From the NCBI RefSeq assembly GCF_003003355.1, contig NZ_PVTQ01000013.1, forward strand, positions 16,758 through 80,757: 64,000 bases of DNA. Reading direction: 5' to 3'. Below the pieces are notes generated by a model that did no database searches, was not told the origin of the DNA, and saw nothing but the letters and a program-made list of their open reading frames with translations. Below, piece after piece: positions 16,382 through 26,075 of the stretch. The translations under genes and the position numbers were made by a program. Position 1 is the stretch's first letter. Every line of letters begins with the position of its first letter. Source of the DNA: Donghicola tyrosinivorans (GTDB taxonomy: Bacteria; Pseudomonadota; Alphaproteobacteria; Rhodobacterales; Rhodobacteraceae).

Positions 16382-17587
16382 ATGTCCGAGGCATTCATTT
16401 GTGACAGCATCCGTACGCCCATCGGTCGCTATGGCGGTGCCTTGTCGGGCATTCGTGCGGACGATCTGGCAGCGATCCCCTTGGCGGCGCTGAAAGAGCG
16501 CAACGCCAATGTGGATTGGGACAGCGTCGATGATGTGATCCTTGGCTGCGCCAATCAGGCCGGTGAGGACAATCGCAACGTGGCCCGCATGGCGACCCTC
16601 TTGGCAGGTCTGCCAGAGGGCATTCCGGGCACTACGGTGAACCGTCTGTGTGGCTCTGGCATGGACGCGATTGGTCTGGCCGCCCGCACAATTCGGGCTG
16701 GTGACGGCGATCTGCTGCTGGCGGGGGGCGTGGAATCCATGTCTCGGGCGCCTTTCGTGATGGCAAAGGCCACCAGCGCCTTTTCCCGCAACGCCGAGAT
16801 GTATGACACCACCATCGGCTGGCGCTTCACGAACCCCAAACTGCATTCGATGTTCGGCACCCATTCGATGCCCGAAACCGCCGACAACGTGGCCGAGGAT
16901 TACAACATCAGCCGTGCCGATCAGGATGCCTTCGCGCTGGAATCCCAGCGGCGGTGGGCCGCGGCGCAGGCAGCGGGTGTTTTCAACGATGAGATCACCC
17001 CAGTCATCATCCCCCAGCGCAAGGGCGATCCGCTGGTGATCGACACGGACGAACATCCCCGTCCGCAGACCACGCCGGAACAACTGTCCAAGCTGCGCGG
17101 CGTTAATGGGGCGGACCTGACTGTCACCGCAGGCAATGCCTCGGGCGTCAATGACGGGGCGGCGGGGGTCATTGTGGCCTCGGAAAGCGCAGCGCGCCGC
17201 AACGGCCTGACCCCGATGGCCCGCGTGGTGGCAATGGCCGCCGCAGGGGTTGCGCCCCGCGTTATGGGGATCGGTCCCGTGCCTGCCACCCACCGCGTTC
17301 TGGCCCGCGCCGGTCTGAGCTTGGACCAGATGGATGTGATAGAGTTGAACGAGGCCTTTGCCGCCCAAGGTTTGGCGGTGCTGCGGGAATTGGGACTGGC
17401 CGACAATGCGTCCCATGTAAACGCCAATGGCGGGGCCATCGCGATGGGCCACCCGCTGGGAATGTCCGGCGCGCGCCTTGTGCTGCACGCCACCCGCCAA
17501 TTGCACCGGACCCAAGGCCGCTATGCCCTGTGTACCATGTGCGTCGGTGTGGGTCAGGGCATCGCCATGATCCTGGAACGTGTCTGA
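16382..17587 (+). CDS. paaJ: 3-oxoadipyl-CoA/3-oxo-5,6-dehydrosuberyl-CoA thiolase
   Basis: This 401-residue thiolase cleaves 3-oxo-5,6-dehydrosuberyl-CoA and 3-oxoadipyl-CoA, the two thiolytic steps of the phenylacetyl-CoA pathway. Motifs are [11 protein letters not shown] (nucleophilic Cys near residue 90), [15 protein letters not shown] (His near 356) and [12 protein letters not shown] (second Cys near 387). The ATG at 16382 follows TTGGAGGAGACG. It is the first gene of the plus-strand paa operon, 26 bases before paaA. PcaF of the beta-ketoadipate pathway is a close relative, but the operon favours PaaJ. Confidence 0.9.
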   Translation: MSEAFICDSIRTPIGRYGGALSGIRADDLAAIPLAALKERNANVDWDSVDDVILGCANQAGEDNRNVARMATLLAGLPEGIPGTTVNRLCGSGMDAIGLAARTIRAGDGDLLLAGGVESMSRAPFVMAKATSAFSRNAEMYDTTIGWRFTNPKLHSMFGTHSMPETADNVAEDYNISRADQDAFALESQRRWAAAQAAGVFNDEITPVIIPQRKGDPLVIDTDEHPRPQTTPEQLSKLRGVNGADLTVTAGNASGVNDGAAGVIVASESAARRNGLTPMARVVAMAAAGVAPRVMGIGPVPATHRVLARAGLSLDQMDVIELNEAFAAQGLAVLRELGLADNASHVNANGGAIAMGHPLGMSGARLVLHATRQLHRTQGRYALCTMCVGVGQGIAMILERV

Positions 17588-17613
17588 ACTGCCTGCCCCA
17601 AGGAGGAGCGACC

Positions 17614-18597
17614 ATGTACGCCCAAATGATCACTTCTGAGAAATCCAGCGATGATCCCGAACTGCTGGCCGCCTTTCAGGCCCGCATTGATCGGGGCGAA
17701 CGGATCGAGCCGAAGGAATGGATGCCCGAAGGCTACCGCAAGACCCTGATCCGCCAGATCGGCCAGCACGCCCATTCGGAAATCGTCGGTCAGCTGCCAG
17801 AGGGCAACTGGATCACCCGCGCCCCCACGCTAGAGCGCAAACAGATCCTCTTGGCCAAGGTGCAGGATGAGGCGGGCCACGGTCTTTATCTGTATAGCGC
17901 CTGTGAAACCTTGGGCATCAGCCGGGATGAGCTGTTTGATCGTCTGCATTCGGGCGCGATGAAGTATTCGTCGATCTTCAACTACCCTACTCTGACTTGG
18001 GCCGACATGGGCGCAGTGGGCTGGCTGGTGGATGGCGCGGCGATCATGAACCAAGTGCCGTTGCAGCGCACCTCTTATGGGCCCTATGCCCGCGCGATGG
18101 TCCGCATCTGCAAGGAAGAAAGCTTTCACCAGCGCCAAGGCTACACCATCATGATGAAGATGGCCCAAGGCACACCCGAACAAAAGGCGATGGCGCAGGA
18201 TGCTTTGAACCGGTTCTGGTACCCCTCGCTGATGATGTTCGGCCCGTCGGACAAGGACTCGGTCCATTCGGCGCAGAACATGGCGTGGAAGATCAAGATC
18301 AACACCAACGACGAGTTGCGCCAGCGCTTCGTGAACGAAACCGTCCCGCAGGCCCGCTATCTGGGGCTGGAAGTGCCGGACGAGAACCTGACATGGAATG
18401 AGGACAAGCAAGGCTGGGACTTCTCGGAACCCGACTGGTCCGAGTTCTTTGCCGTCCTGAAAGGCGATGGCCCCTGCAACGAAGAGCGCCTAGGCGCACG
18501 TCGCAAGGCTTGGGACGATGGGGAATGGTTCCGCGATGGCCTGACGGCCTATGCCGAAAAGCAGGCCGCCCGCCGCAAAGCCCACGCCGCAGAATAA
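17614..18597 (+). CDS. paaA: Phenylacetyl-CoA 1,2-epoxidase catalytic subunit
   Basis: This 327-residue ferritin-like diiron oxygenase subunit makes the 1,2-epoxide of phenylacetyl-CoA within the PaaABCE complex. Both carboxylate-His motifs are visible, in [14 protein letters not shown] (near 86-99) and [13 protein letters not shown] (near 165-177). The sequence around [20 protein letters not shown] is typical of PaaA. AAGGAGGAGCGACC precedes the start. It is followed after 21 bases by paaB. Confidence 0.96.
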   Translation: MYAQMITSEKSSDDPELLAAFQARIDRGERIEPKEWMPEGYRKTLIRQIGQHAHSEIVGQLPEGNWITRAPTLERKQILLAKVQDEAGHGLYLYSACETLGISRDELFDRLHSGAMKYSSIFNYPTLTWADMGAVGWLVDGAAIMNQVPLQRTSYGPYARAMVRICKEESFHQRQGYTIMMKMAQGTPEQKAMAQDALNRFWYPSLMMFGPSDKDSVHSAQNMAWKIKINTNDELRQRFVNETVPQARYLGLEVPDENLTWNEDKQGWDFSEPDWSEFFAVLKGDGPCNEERLGARRKAWDDGEWFRDGLTAYAEKQAARRKAHAAE

Positions 18598-18618
18598 GAC
18601 CAACGGAAGGAAATCCAC

Positions 18619-18906
18619 ATGTCCAAGAAAGAATGGCCCCTTTGGGAAGTGTTCATCCGTGGTCAGCACGGGTTGAACCACCGTCACGTGGGATCGCTGC
18701 ACGCACCGGATGCGGAAATGGCGATCAACCACGCCCGCGATGTCTACACCCGCCGCAAGGAAGGGGTGTCGATCTGGGTGGTGCCTTCGGCGCAGATCAC
18801 CGCCTCTAGCCCGTCCGAGAAAGGCGCACTGTTTGATCCGGCGGAAAGCAAGGTCTATCGCCATCCGACCTTTTACGACATCCCCGACGAAGTGGGGCAT
18901 ATGTGA
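18619..18906 (+). CDS. paaB: Phenylacetyl-CoA 1,2-epoxidase structural subunit PaaB
   Basis: This 95-residue protein is the small bridging subunit of the PaaABCE epoxidase. It has the family opening WPLWEVFIRGQHGLNHRHVG, the segment MAINHARDVYTRR and the ending KVYRHPTFYDIPDEVGHM. Length matches the family. Its stop codon overlaps the paaC start (ATGTGATG), implying coupled translation. Confidence 0.95.
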   Translation: MSKKEWPLWEVFIRGQHGLNHRHVGSLHAPDAEMAINHARDVYTRRKEGVSIWVVPSAQITASSPSEKGALFDPAESKVYRHPTFYDIPDEVGHM

Positions 18907-19679
18907 TGGTCGCGCTGGATCTGGACCGCCAGACCCTGTTCGACTGGCTGCTGCGGCTGGGGGACAATGCGCTGATCCTCGGGCACCGCACGTCCGAATG
19001 GTGCGGGCATGGACCCGCGCTAGAAGAGGATATCGCGCTGGCCAACACTGCGCTGGACCTGATCGGCCATTGCCAGATGTGGTACACCCTTGCCGCCGAG
19101 GTCGAGGGCAAGGGCCGCACCGCCGACAATCTGGCCTATCTGCGCGATGCCATTCAGTTCAAGAACGTCAAACTGGTCGAACTGCCGAACGGCGATATTG
19201 GCCAGACCATGATGCGCGAATTTCTGTTCAACGCCTTTCACTTTGAACTGCTGACCGCCCTAACCGGCAGCACCGATCCCAAAGTCTCTGAGATCGCCGC
19301 CAAAGCGGTGAAAGAGGTGGCTTACCAGCTGGACCGCGCGTCCGATCTGGTGGTCCGCCTTGGCGACGGGACCGAGGAAAGCCACCGCCGGATGCAAGCC
19401 GCGCTGGATTACCTCTGGCCCTATGTGGGCGAGATGTTCTTGGCGGATGCGACCGATGACGCTTTGGCAGAGGCCGGCATTGCGCCCCGTCTGACTGACA
19501 TCCAAACCAAGTGGGAGGCCATCGTCTCTGACACTCTGGATGAGGCCACCCTGACCCGTCCCGACCGCCGCCCCGACGTACATACGGGCGGCAAACAGGG
19601 CCGTCATACGGAACATCTGGGCTATATCCTTGCGGAAATGCAGTTCCTGCAACGGGCCTATCCGGGGGCGGAATGGTGA
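18906..19679 (+). CDS. paaC: Phenylacetyl-CoA 1,2-epoxidase subunit PaaC
   Basis: This 257-residue ferritin-like subunit pairs with PaaA but lacks a complete diiron ligand set, so it is structural. Characteristic stretches are LGDNALILGHRTSEWCGHGP, ALDLIGHCQMWYTLA, LPNGDIGQTMMREFLFNAFH and the C-terminal GGKQGRHTEHLGYILAEMQ. The ATG at 18906 overlaps the paaB stop; an in-frame GTG three bases earlier is possible. Its end overlaps paaD by seven bases. Confidence 0.94.
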   Translation: MVALDLDRQTLFDWLLRLGDNALILGHRTSEWCGHGPALEEDIALANTALDLIGHCQMWYTLAAEVEGKGRTADNLAYLRDAIQFKNVKLVELPNGDIGQTMMREFLFNAFHFELLTALTGSTDPKVSEIAAKAVKEVAYQLDRASDLVVRLGDGTEESHRRMQAALDYLWPYVGEMFLADATDDALAEAGIAPRLTDIQTKWEAIVSDTLDEATLTRPDRRPDVHTGGKQGRHTEHLGYILAEMQFLQRAYPGAEW

Positions 19680-20179
19680 CGCCGACCCAAGAAATCTGGG
19701 ACTGGCTGGCCGAGGTTCCCGACCCCGAGATCCCCGTGGTCTCGGTCACGGAACTGGGTATCATCCGAGAGGTTGCGTGGGACGGTGACACGTTGAAAGT
19801 CGCCATCACGCCGACCTATTCGGGCTGTCCGGCCACATCCGTGATTGATCTGATGGTTGAGGAAAAGCTGCGGGAAAAGGGCGTTCAGAACATCGCTTTG
19901 GAACGCCGCCTGTCGCCCCCTTGGACCACCGACTGGGTCGCGCAATCCGCCCGCGACAAGCTGCGGGAATACGGCATCGCACCGCCCATCGATGGCACCG
20001 CATCAGATGGCCGGATGGGACGCGCCGCACGGCTTTCGGGACACAACCTGACCATTCCCTGCCCGCGCTGCGCCTCTGGCAACACGGACAAGGTATCCCA
20101 ATTCGGCTCGACCCCCTGCAAGGCGGCCTATGTGTGCCGCGACTGCCTAGAGCCCTTTGACTACTTCAAATGCCACTGA
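19673..20179 (+). CDS. paaD: Phenylacetate degradation Fe-S maturation protein PaaD
   Basis: This 168-residue protein is of the DUF59/MIP18 (SufT-like) type, thought to help assemble the metal or Fe-S centres of the epoxidase complex. The N-terminal domain has VPDPEIPVVSVTELGIIRE and PTYSGCPATSVIDLM. The C-terminal part has a zinc-ribbon pattern CPRCASGNTDKV and later CRDCLEPFDYFKCH. It is coupled to paaC by overlap and precedes paaE. Confidence 0.94.
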   Translation: MVTPTQEIWDWLAEVPDPEIPVVSVTELGIIREVAWDGDTLKVAITPTYSGCPATSVIDLMVEEKLREKGVQNIALERRLSPPWTTDWVAQSARDKLREYGIAPPIDGTASDGRMGRAARLSGHNLTIPCPRCASGNTDKVSQFGSTPCKAAYVCRDCLEPFDYFKCH

Positions 20180-20215
20180 CACCGGCCCCGAATTTCGGAC
20201 CGAAGGAGGACTGAC

Positions 20216-21280
20216 ATGCCCCGTTTCCACACGCTGGACGTTCTGGACGTCAAACAGGAAACCCGCGATGCCATCGTTGTGACGCTGGCGCCGCGCGATG
20301 ATGCGGACTTCAGCTTTACCCAAGGCCAGTACCTGACCTTCCGCCGCGATTTCGATGGCGAGGAACTGCGCCGGTCCTATTCGATCTGCGCCGGTCTGGA
20401 CGATGGCACCCTGCGCGTGGGGATCAAGCGGGTAGATGGCGGGGCCTTTTCTACGTGGGCCAATGAAAACCTGAAGGCTGGCGACACGTTGGAGGCGATG
20501 GCGCCGCAGGGGCGGTTCTTTACCGTCCTCGATCCCTCCTCGGCCAAGAGCTATCTGGCCTTCGCGGGCGGCTCTGGCATCACGCCGGTCCTGTCGATCA
20601 TCAAAACGACGCTGGCGCGCGAGCCCAATGCCACCTTCACGCTGGTCTATGCCAACCGTCAGGTGACCTCGATCATGTTCAGAGAAGAGCTTGAGGACCT
20701 GAAAAACACCTATCTGGGGCGGCTCTCGATCCTGCATATTCTGGAATCCGAGGGGGATATTGATCTTTTCACCGGCCGGATCGACGGGGAAAAGATGGAT
20801 GCCCTGTTCCGCCTGTGGCTGGACGCCGAGGACACCGACACTGCCTTTATCTGCGGGCCAGAGCCGATGATGCTGACCATCAAGGACGGCCTCTTGCGCC
20901 ACGGGATGACCGAAGATCAGATCAAGTTCGAACTCTTCGCCTCACAGCACGGGCGGGCCAAGCAGCGGGCGGCCTCGAAGGCCACCCATACGGGCGGTGA
21001 GACCTGCGATGTGACCGTGACGCTGGACGGGGTGACCCGCGCCTTCAAGATGCCCAAGGACGGCACCGCTGTGCTGGATGCCGCGATCGAGAACGCCATG
21101 GACGCGCCCTTTTCGTGCAAGGCAGGCGTCTGTTCGACCTGCCGCGCCAAAGTGACCGAAGGCGAGGTCGAGATGCGCACCAACCACGCGCTGGAAGACT
21201 ATGAAGTTCGCGCCGGTTACGTGCTGTCCTGCCAGTGCATCCCGCTGTCGGACAAAGTTGTCCTGACCTACGACGAATAA
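20216..21280 (+). CDS. paaE: Phenylacetyl-CoA epoxidase reductase subunit PaaE
   Basis: This 354-residue ferredoxin:NADPH reductase passes electrons from NADPH to the PaaA diiron site. The FAD domain shows RRSYSICAG near 60, the NAD(P) domain AFAGGSGITPVLSI near 115, and the C-terminal plant-type 2Fe-2S domain CKAGVCSTCRAKV plus LSCQC. AAGGAGGA precedes the ATG. It completes the epoxidase set before paaZ. Confidence 0.95.
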   Translation: MPRFHTLDVLDVKQETRDAIVVTLAPRDDADFSFTQGQYLTFRRDFDGEELRRSYSICAGLDDGTLRVGIKRVDGGAFSTWANENLKAGDTLEAMAPQGRFFTVLDPSSAKSYLAFAGGSGITPVLSIIKTTLAREPNATFTLVYANRQVTSIMFREELEDLKNTYLGRLSILHILESEGDIDLFTGRIDGEKMDALFRLWLDAEDTDTAFICGPEPMMLTIKDGLLRHGMTEDQIKFELFASQHGRAKQRAASKATHTGGETCDVTVTLDGVTRAFKMPKDGTAVLDAAIENAMDAPFSCKAGVCSTCRAKVTEGEVEMRTNHALEDYEVRAGYVLSCQCIPLSDKVVLTYDE

Positions 21281-21338
21281 GCCCCAAGACCAGAATTTCG
21301 GGGCCGATCCGCGCCCCCACGACGAATTGGAGAATGCC

Positions 21339-23405
21339 ATGCTGGACACCGGACGGGACGCACGCCGCCTTGAAAGCTATCTGATGGGCGCTTGGCGGGC
21401 GGGCGCGGGCGAGGGGCAGCCTCTGCTGAATGCCGCCACCGGCGCGGTCCATGCGCGGATCAGTGCAGAGGGTCTGGATATGGCGGGCGCTCTGGCATGG
21501 GGGCGGCAGGTCGGTGGCCCTGCGCTGCGGCGCTATACCGTCCACGAACGGGCCATGATGCTAAAGACCATCGGCCTGAAACTGATGGAGATGAAGGCCG
21601 AGTTCTACGCGGAAAGTCTGGCCACCGGTGCCACCCCCCGCGATGCGTGGCCCGATATCGAAGGGGGCATCGGCACGATGCTGACCTTTGCCAGCAAGGC
21701 CCGTAAGGAACTGCCCAATGCCAAGGTTCTGCCCGAAGGTCCGGTTGAAATGCTGTCGCAGGACGGATCATTCGTGGGTCAGCACGTCCTAAGCCCGATG
21801 CTGGGTGTGGCGGTGCATATCAACGCCTTCAACTTTCCCGTCTGGGGGATGCTGGAAAAGATCGCGCCCGCACTGATCGCCGGTATGCCTTGCTTGGTCA
21901 AACCCGCCTCTGGCACCGCCTATCTGACCGAACTGGTCGTGCGCCGCATCCTTGAGATGGGCATTCTGCCCGATGGGGCGTTGCAGGTGCTGTGCGGCTC
22001 GGTCGGGGATCTGCTGGACCATGTGACCGAACAGGACGCGGTGACCTTCACCGGATCGGCAGCCACGGGGCAAAAGCTGCGTAGCCATCCGGCGATCGTG
22101 GCAAACTCGGTCCGGTTCACGATGGAGGCCGACAGTCTGAACGCCTCCATCCTTGCGCCTGATGCGGTAGCGGGCACGCCCGAGTTCGATCTGTTCGTCA
22201 AAGAGGTCCAGCGCGAGATGACCGGAAAGGCCGGTCAGAAATGCACCGCCATCCGCCGCATTCTGGTGCCGAACGGTCAAGCGGATGCAGTGATCGCGGC
22301 GCTCTCCACAGCGTTGGCGAAATCTGTTCCGGGCCTGCCCGACCGGCAAGAGACCCGCATGGGCGCGTTGGCCTCATTGGCGGACCGCGACAGCGTGCGC
22401 GACAAGATCGCCCGCATCGCCCAAGAGGCCGAGATCGTCTTTGGCGATCCTGCGCAGGTGACCACATCCAGCGGCGATCCGGAAAAGGGCGCTTTCCTGA
22501 ACCCCGTGCTGCTGCATTGCGCCGACCCGATGGGAGCCAACGCCCCCCATGATATCGAGGCATTTGGCCCCGTCGCCACCGTCATGGGCTACGACGGTCT
22601 GGATCAGGCCGTGGAACTGGCGATGAAGGGACGCGGATCGCTGGTCAGTTCGGTCTTTACCAATGATGCAGGCAATGTCACCGATCTGACCCTTGGCCTT
22701 GCGCCGCAACATGGCCGTGTGCTGATTGCGAACCGCGAGACGGCGAAATCCTCGACCGGTCACGGCTCGCCCTTGGCCCCCTTGATCCACGGCGGGCCGG
22801 GCCGTGCGGGCGGCGGCGAAGAGATGGGCGGGATGCGCGGGGTAAAGCACTTCATGGCCCGCACCGCCATCCAAGGCAGCCCCACGATGCTGGCCACTGT
22901 CACCGGCCAATGGGTGGCCGGTGCGCCGACCCAAGATGATGAACACCCGTTCCGCAAATCGTTAGAGACCTTGCGCATTGGCGATCAGCTGATCACCGCG
23001 CGGCGCGAAATCACCTTGGAAGACGTAGAGCATTTCGCCCATTTCACCGGCGACACCTTCTATGCCCATATGGACACGGCGGCGGCGCAAGCGAACCCGT
23101 TCTTTGATGATCGTGTGGCCCACGGCTATCTGATCGCCTCATTCGCGGCGGGTCTTTTCGTGCAACCTGATCCGGGCCCTGTTCTGGCCAACTACGGCGT
23201 GGATAACCTGCGCTTCCTGACGCCGGTCTACTTTGGCGACACCCTTGGCGTGCGCCTGACCTGTAAGGAAATCAGCCCCCGCGAAGGCACCGAATACGGA
23301 GAGGTGCGCTGGGATTGCTGCGTGACCAACCAGCACGATGCGGTTGTGGCGCAATATGACGTTCTGACAATGGTGGCCCGCACGTGGCCGCTGCTGACCG
23401 CATGA
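21339..23405 (+). CDS. paaZ: Oxepin-CoA hydrolase / 3-oxo-5,6-dehydrosuberyl-CoA semialdehyde dehydrogenase
   Basis: This 688-residue bifunctional ring-cleaving enzyme has an aldehyde dehydrogenase domain at about 1-515 (INAFNFPVWGM, FTGSAATGQ, catalytic Cys in AGQKCTAIRRI) and a MaoC-type hydratase domain at about 545-685 (HFTGDTFYAHMDTAAAQANP, DDRVAHGYLIASFAAGLF). The hydratase opens the oxepin-CoA ring; the dehydrogenase oxidises the resulting semialdehyde. The ATG at 21339 follows TGGAG, and an earlier in-frame TTG is less likely. Its stop overlaps the paaY start (ATGA). Confidence 0.95.
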   Translation: MLDTGRDARRLESYLMGAWRAGAGEGQPLLNAATGAVHARISAEGLDMAGALAWGRQVGGPALRRYTVHERAMMLKTIGLKLMEMKAEFYAESLATGATPRDAWPDIEGGIGTMLTFASKARKELPNAKVLPEGPVEMLSQDGSFVGQHVLSPMLGVAVHINAFNFPVWGMLEKIAPALIAGMPCLVKPASGTAYLTELVVRRILEMGILPDGALQVLCGSVGDLLDHVTEQDAVTFTGSAATGQKLRSHPAIVANSVRFTMEADSLNASILAPDAVAGTPEFDLFVKEVQREMTGKAGQKCTAIRRILVPNGQADAVIAALSTALAKSVPGLPDRQETRMGALASLADRDSVRDKIARIAQEAEIVFGDPAQVTTSSGDPEKGAFLNPVLLHCADPMGANAPHDIEAFGPVATVMGYDGLDQAVELAMKGRGSLVSSVFTNDAGNVTDLTLGLAPQHGRVLIANRETAKSSTGHGSPLAPLIHGGPGRAGGGEEMGGMRGVKHFMARTAIQGSPTMLATVTGQWVAGAPTQDDEHPFRKSLETLRIGDQLITARREITLEDVEHFAHFTGDTFYAHMDTAAAQANPFFDDRVAHGYLIASFAAGLFVQPDPGPVLANYGVDNLRFLTPVYFGDTLGVRLTCKEISPREGTEYGEVRWDCCVTNQHDAVVAQYDVLTMVARTWPLLTA

Positions 23406-24025
23406 TGGGGCAGGTTTTCGCGTGGGACGGGGTCGTGCCGGTGGTGGACCCCAGCGCCTATATTCATCCGACCGCCGTGTTGATCGGTGACGTGATCGTC
23501 GGCGCGGGCTGCTATGTAGGGCCTGCCGCCGTGCTGCGGGGCGATTTTGGCCGCATCACCATGCAGGCGGGCAGCAACATGCAAGAAACCTGCGTCTGCC
23601 ACGCCTTTCCCGGCAAAGACGTGGTTGTCGAGGAATTGGGCCACATCGGTCACGGCGCAGTGCTGCATGGCTGCCATATCGGCAAGAACGCCATGGTCGG
23701 CATGAACTCGGTCGTCATGGATGACGCTGTGGTGGGCGAGAATACCATCGTCGGCGCGATGGCCTTTGTGAAGGCGAACCAAGTGCTTCCATCAGGCGTG
23801 ATGGCGGTCGGCTCGCCCGCGCGGGTCCTGCGGGAACTGAGCGCCGAAGAGATCGACTGGAAACGGCGCGGCACCGGCGTGTATCAGCAAACCGCCCTTG
23901 AGGCGCGGACCAAATTGGTGCGCACCCAGCCTTTGACCGCCGTAGAGCCGGATCGCCGCCGTGTAGAGGCCCCCAAATATGACCCGCTGGCCCTAGAGCG
24001 TGCGGCGTTTAACGAATACCCTTAA
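23402..24025 (+). CDS. paaY: PaaY-like hexapeptide-repeat protein (gamma-carbonic-anhydrase fold)
   Basis: This 207-residue left-handed beta-helix protein has the gamma-carbonic-anhydrase layout: hexapeptide repeats (PTAVLIGDVIVGAG onward), the metal-ligand pattern ETCVCHAFPG, LGHIGHGAVLHGC, and a helical tail. In other bacteria PaaY acts as a thioesterase that hydrolyses dead-end CoA thioesters such as 2-hydroxycyclohepta-1,4,6-triene-1-formyl-CoA. Its start overlaps the paaZ stop, and its end overlaps the convergent TetR gene by 17 bases. Confidence 0.88.
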   Translation: MMGQVFAWDGVVPVVDPSAYIHPTAVLIGDVIVGAGCYVGPAAVLRGDFGRITMQAGSNMQETCVCHAFPGKDVVVEELGHIGHGAVLHGCHIGKNAMVGMNSVVMDDAVVGENTIVGAMAFVKANQVLPSGVMAVGSPARVLRELSAEEIDWKRRGTGVYQQTALEARTKLVRTQPLTAVEPDRRRVEAPKYDPLALERAAFNEYP

Positions 24026-24608
24026 CCCCTTCGAGGATTAGCGTGGTGGCAACCTTCGCATATTCTTCGCGGGTGATGGGGCCATCGTCGCGGAACCACA
24101 GATAGGCCCAGTTCATCATGCCAAAGAGGGACATGGTGACCGGCATCAACAGCGGCGGGGTATTCCCGCGCAACTCGGGGTGCATCTGGTGGATCACATC
24201 AGAGAACGGTTTCACAATCTCGCGGTTCTGGCGGGTGATCTCGGTGTGCTGCTCTTCGTTCAAAGCCTCGCCCGCGTTCAGCTGCACTTTGTGCATATCG
24301 TCCGCGCCCTGATAGGCGATCAGGACCGCCGTCACCATAGAGACCAGCCGGTCGCGGGGTTCCAGTGACGGATCATTCGCCTCTGCAATCACCGCGTTCA
24401 GATCGGTCAGATGTTCAAGGATGATCGAGTAGATCAGTTCCGACTTGGACGGATAGTAGTGATAGAGCAGCGACTTCGAGACGCCCGCCAGCTTGGCGAT
24501 CCCTGACATCGACGCCTTTTCCATGCCTTCGGTCGCGAACACTTTGGCCGCAACCAACAGCAGTTGATGCTGCTTTTCCTCGAAATCCTTGGCGCGTGTA
24601 CGTGCCAT
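24009..24608 (-). CDS. TetR-family regulator of the paa genes (PaaR-like)
   Basis: This 199-residue TetR protein has an N-terminal helix-turn-helix (LLLVAAKVFATEGMEKASMS, then GIAKLAGVSKSLLYHYYPSK) and an all-helical ligand domain. TetR proteins called PaaR repress paa genes in many beta- and some alphaproteobacteria. Three ACCG/CGGT-containing sites in paa and sty promoters are candidate targets. It is convergent with paaY (17-base overlap) and lies between the two paa operons. Having both a PaaX and a PaaR-like protein in one cluster is noteworthy. Confidence 0.85.
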   Translation of the reverse strand: MARTRAKDFEEKQHQLLLVAAKVFATEGMEKASMSGIAKLAGVSKSLLYHYYPSKSELIYSIILEHLTDLNAVIAEANDPSLEPRDRLVSMVTAVLIAYQGADDMHKVQLNAGEALNEEQHTEITRQNREIVKPFSDVIHQMHPELRGNTPPLLMPVTMSLFGMMNWAYLWFRDDGPITREEYAKVATTLILEGVKGIR

Positions 24609-24675
24609 ATGTCTCCTTTGTGGCCCTGACGGAAAGCGCCTGACCTTGCCCCTGCCCTGATACGGGTCTTTTCAT

Positions 24676-24706
24676 GCAAAATCGCGGGGAAGCGTTGCTT
24701 CCCCGC
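24676..24706 (-). terminator. Terminator of the paaG-paaI-paaK operon
   Basis: On the minus strand GCGGGGAAGC (24706-24697) pairs perfectly with GCTTCCCCGC (24693-24684) around a 3-base loop and is followed by GATTTTGC. It lies about 60 bases after the paaK stop. Confidence 0.7.
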
Positions 24707-24767
24707 TCGGGTTAGTTGGTTCAATAGACATTCACTGGTTCTTTGAACAGCCGGTCCATTGGGAACC

Positions 24768-26075
24768 TCATGCCTTACGATTGTCGACGACGCGCTTGGC
24801 CTTGCCTTCGGATCGGGCGACTTTGCCCGGATCGTGGACCTCGATCTTGGTCGAGATGCCGACAACCGATTTGATGTGATGGGACAGCTCTTTCGCAGAG
24901 GCCGCCCGCGCGTCTGCGGATGACATGGCCGCCGTTGCCTCGACGTGGACAACCATGGCGTCCATGCGCCCCGCGCTGACCAGTTCGATCTGGAAATGGG
25001 GAGCAAGGCCCGCGCATTTGAAAAGCTGCTCTTCGATCTGGGTCGGAAAGACATTCACGCCGCGCAGGATGATCATATCGTCACTGCGGCCGGTGATCTT
25101 TTCGATCCGCCGCATGGATCGGGCCGTGCCGGGCAGAATGCGGGTCAAATCGCGGGTCCGGTAACGGACCATCGGCAGACCCTCTTTGGTAAGCGTGGTA
25201 AAGACCAATTCGCCCATTTGGCCATCGGGCAGAACCTCACCCGTGACGGGATCAATGATTTCAGGGTAGAAGTGATCTTCCCAGACGTGCAGCCCGTCCT
25301 TGGTTTCCACACATTCATTGGCAACGCCTGGCCCCATGACCTCGGACAGGCCATAGATATCAACCGCGTGCATATCAAACGCCTGCTCAATCTCTTCGCG
25401 CATGGCGTTTGTCCAAGGCTCGGCCCCGAAAATCCCGACTTTGAGCGAGCTTTCACGCGGGTCGATCCCCTGACGTTTGAACTCGTCCAGAATGGCCAGC
25501 ATGTAAGAGGGCGTGACCATGATGATCTGCGGTTTGAAATCCTGCATCAGGGTGACTTGGCGCTCGGTCATGCCACCGGAGATGGGAATGACGGTACACC
25601 CTAGACGCTCGGCCCCGTAATGGGCGCCAAGACCACCCGTGAACAGACCATAGCCGTAAGAGATATGGCACATGTCGCCCTTGCGGCCCCCCGATGCGCG
25701 GATGGACCGCGCCACGCAATCGGCCCAGACATCAATGTCATTCTGGGTGTAGCCCACGACCGTCGGCTTGCCGGTCGTGCCGGACGAGCCATGAATGCGC
25801 ACGATCTGGTTTTGCGGCACGGCAAACATGCCGAAGGGGTAGGTGTCGCGCAGGTCCTGCTTCATGGTGAAGGGGAACTTGGCCAGATCGGCCAGCGTCT
25901 TGAAGTCATCGGGATGGGCGCCGTGCTTGTCAAAATTCGCGCGGTAGAAGGGCGAATTGTCGTAGGCATGACGCAAGGACCACGCCATGCGCTTTTCCTG
26001 AAGGGCGCTGATCTCGTCCCGACTGGCGATCTCGATGGGGTCCAGTAGCTCCCGCGCAGGGGTCAAGTCGATCAT
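24768..26075 (-). CDS. paaK: Phenylacetate-CoA ligase
   Basis: This 435-residue adenylate-forming enzyme converts phenylacetate, ATP and CoA to phenylacetyl-CoA, linking the sty and paa parts. Visible motifs are the P-loop IHGSSGTTGKPTVVGYT near 94, YGLSEVMGPGVANEC near 240, MVRYRTRDLTRILPG near 310, and the C-terminal domain GRSDDMIILRGVNVFPTQIE. GGGAGGAAACGCA precedes the start, which overlaps the paaI stop by four bases. Confidence 0.96.
   Translation of the reverse strand: MIDLTPARELLDPIEIASRDEISALQEKRMAWSLRHAYDNSPFYRANFDKHGAHPDDFKTLADLAKFPFTMKQDLRDTYPFGMFAVPQNQIVRIHGSSGTTGKPTVVGYTQNDIDVWADCVARSIRASGGRKGDMCHISYGYGLFTGGLGAHYGAERLGCTVIPISGGMTERQVTLMQDFKPQIIMVTPSYMLAILDEFKRQGIDPRESSLKVGIFGAEPWTNAMREEIEQAFDMHAVDIYGLSEVMGPGVANECVETKDGLHVWEDHFYPEIIDPVTGEVLPDGQMGELVFTTLTKEGLPMVRYRTRDLTRILPGTARSMRRIEKITGRSDDMIILRGVNVFPTQIEEQLFKCAGLAPHFQIELVSAGRMDAMVVHVEATAAMSSADARAASAKELSHHIKSVVGISTKIEVHDPGKVARSEGKAKRVVDNRKA

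Noticed and set aside
16316-17515. 399-codon open frame on the minus strand
   Set aside because: It is the shadow of paaJ, which carries all thiolase active-site motifs.
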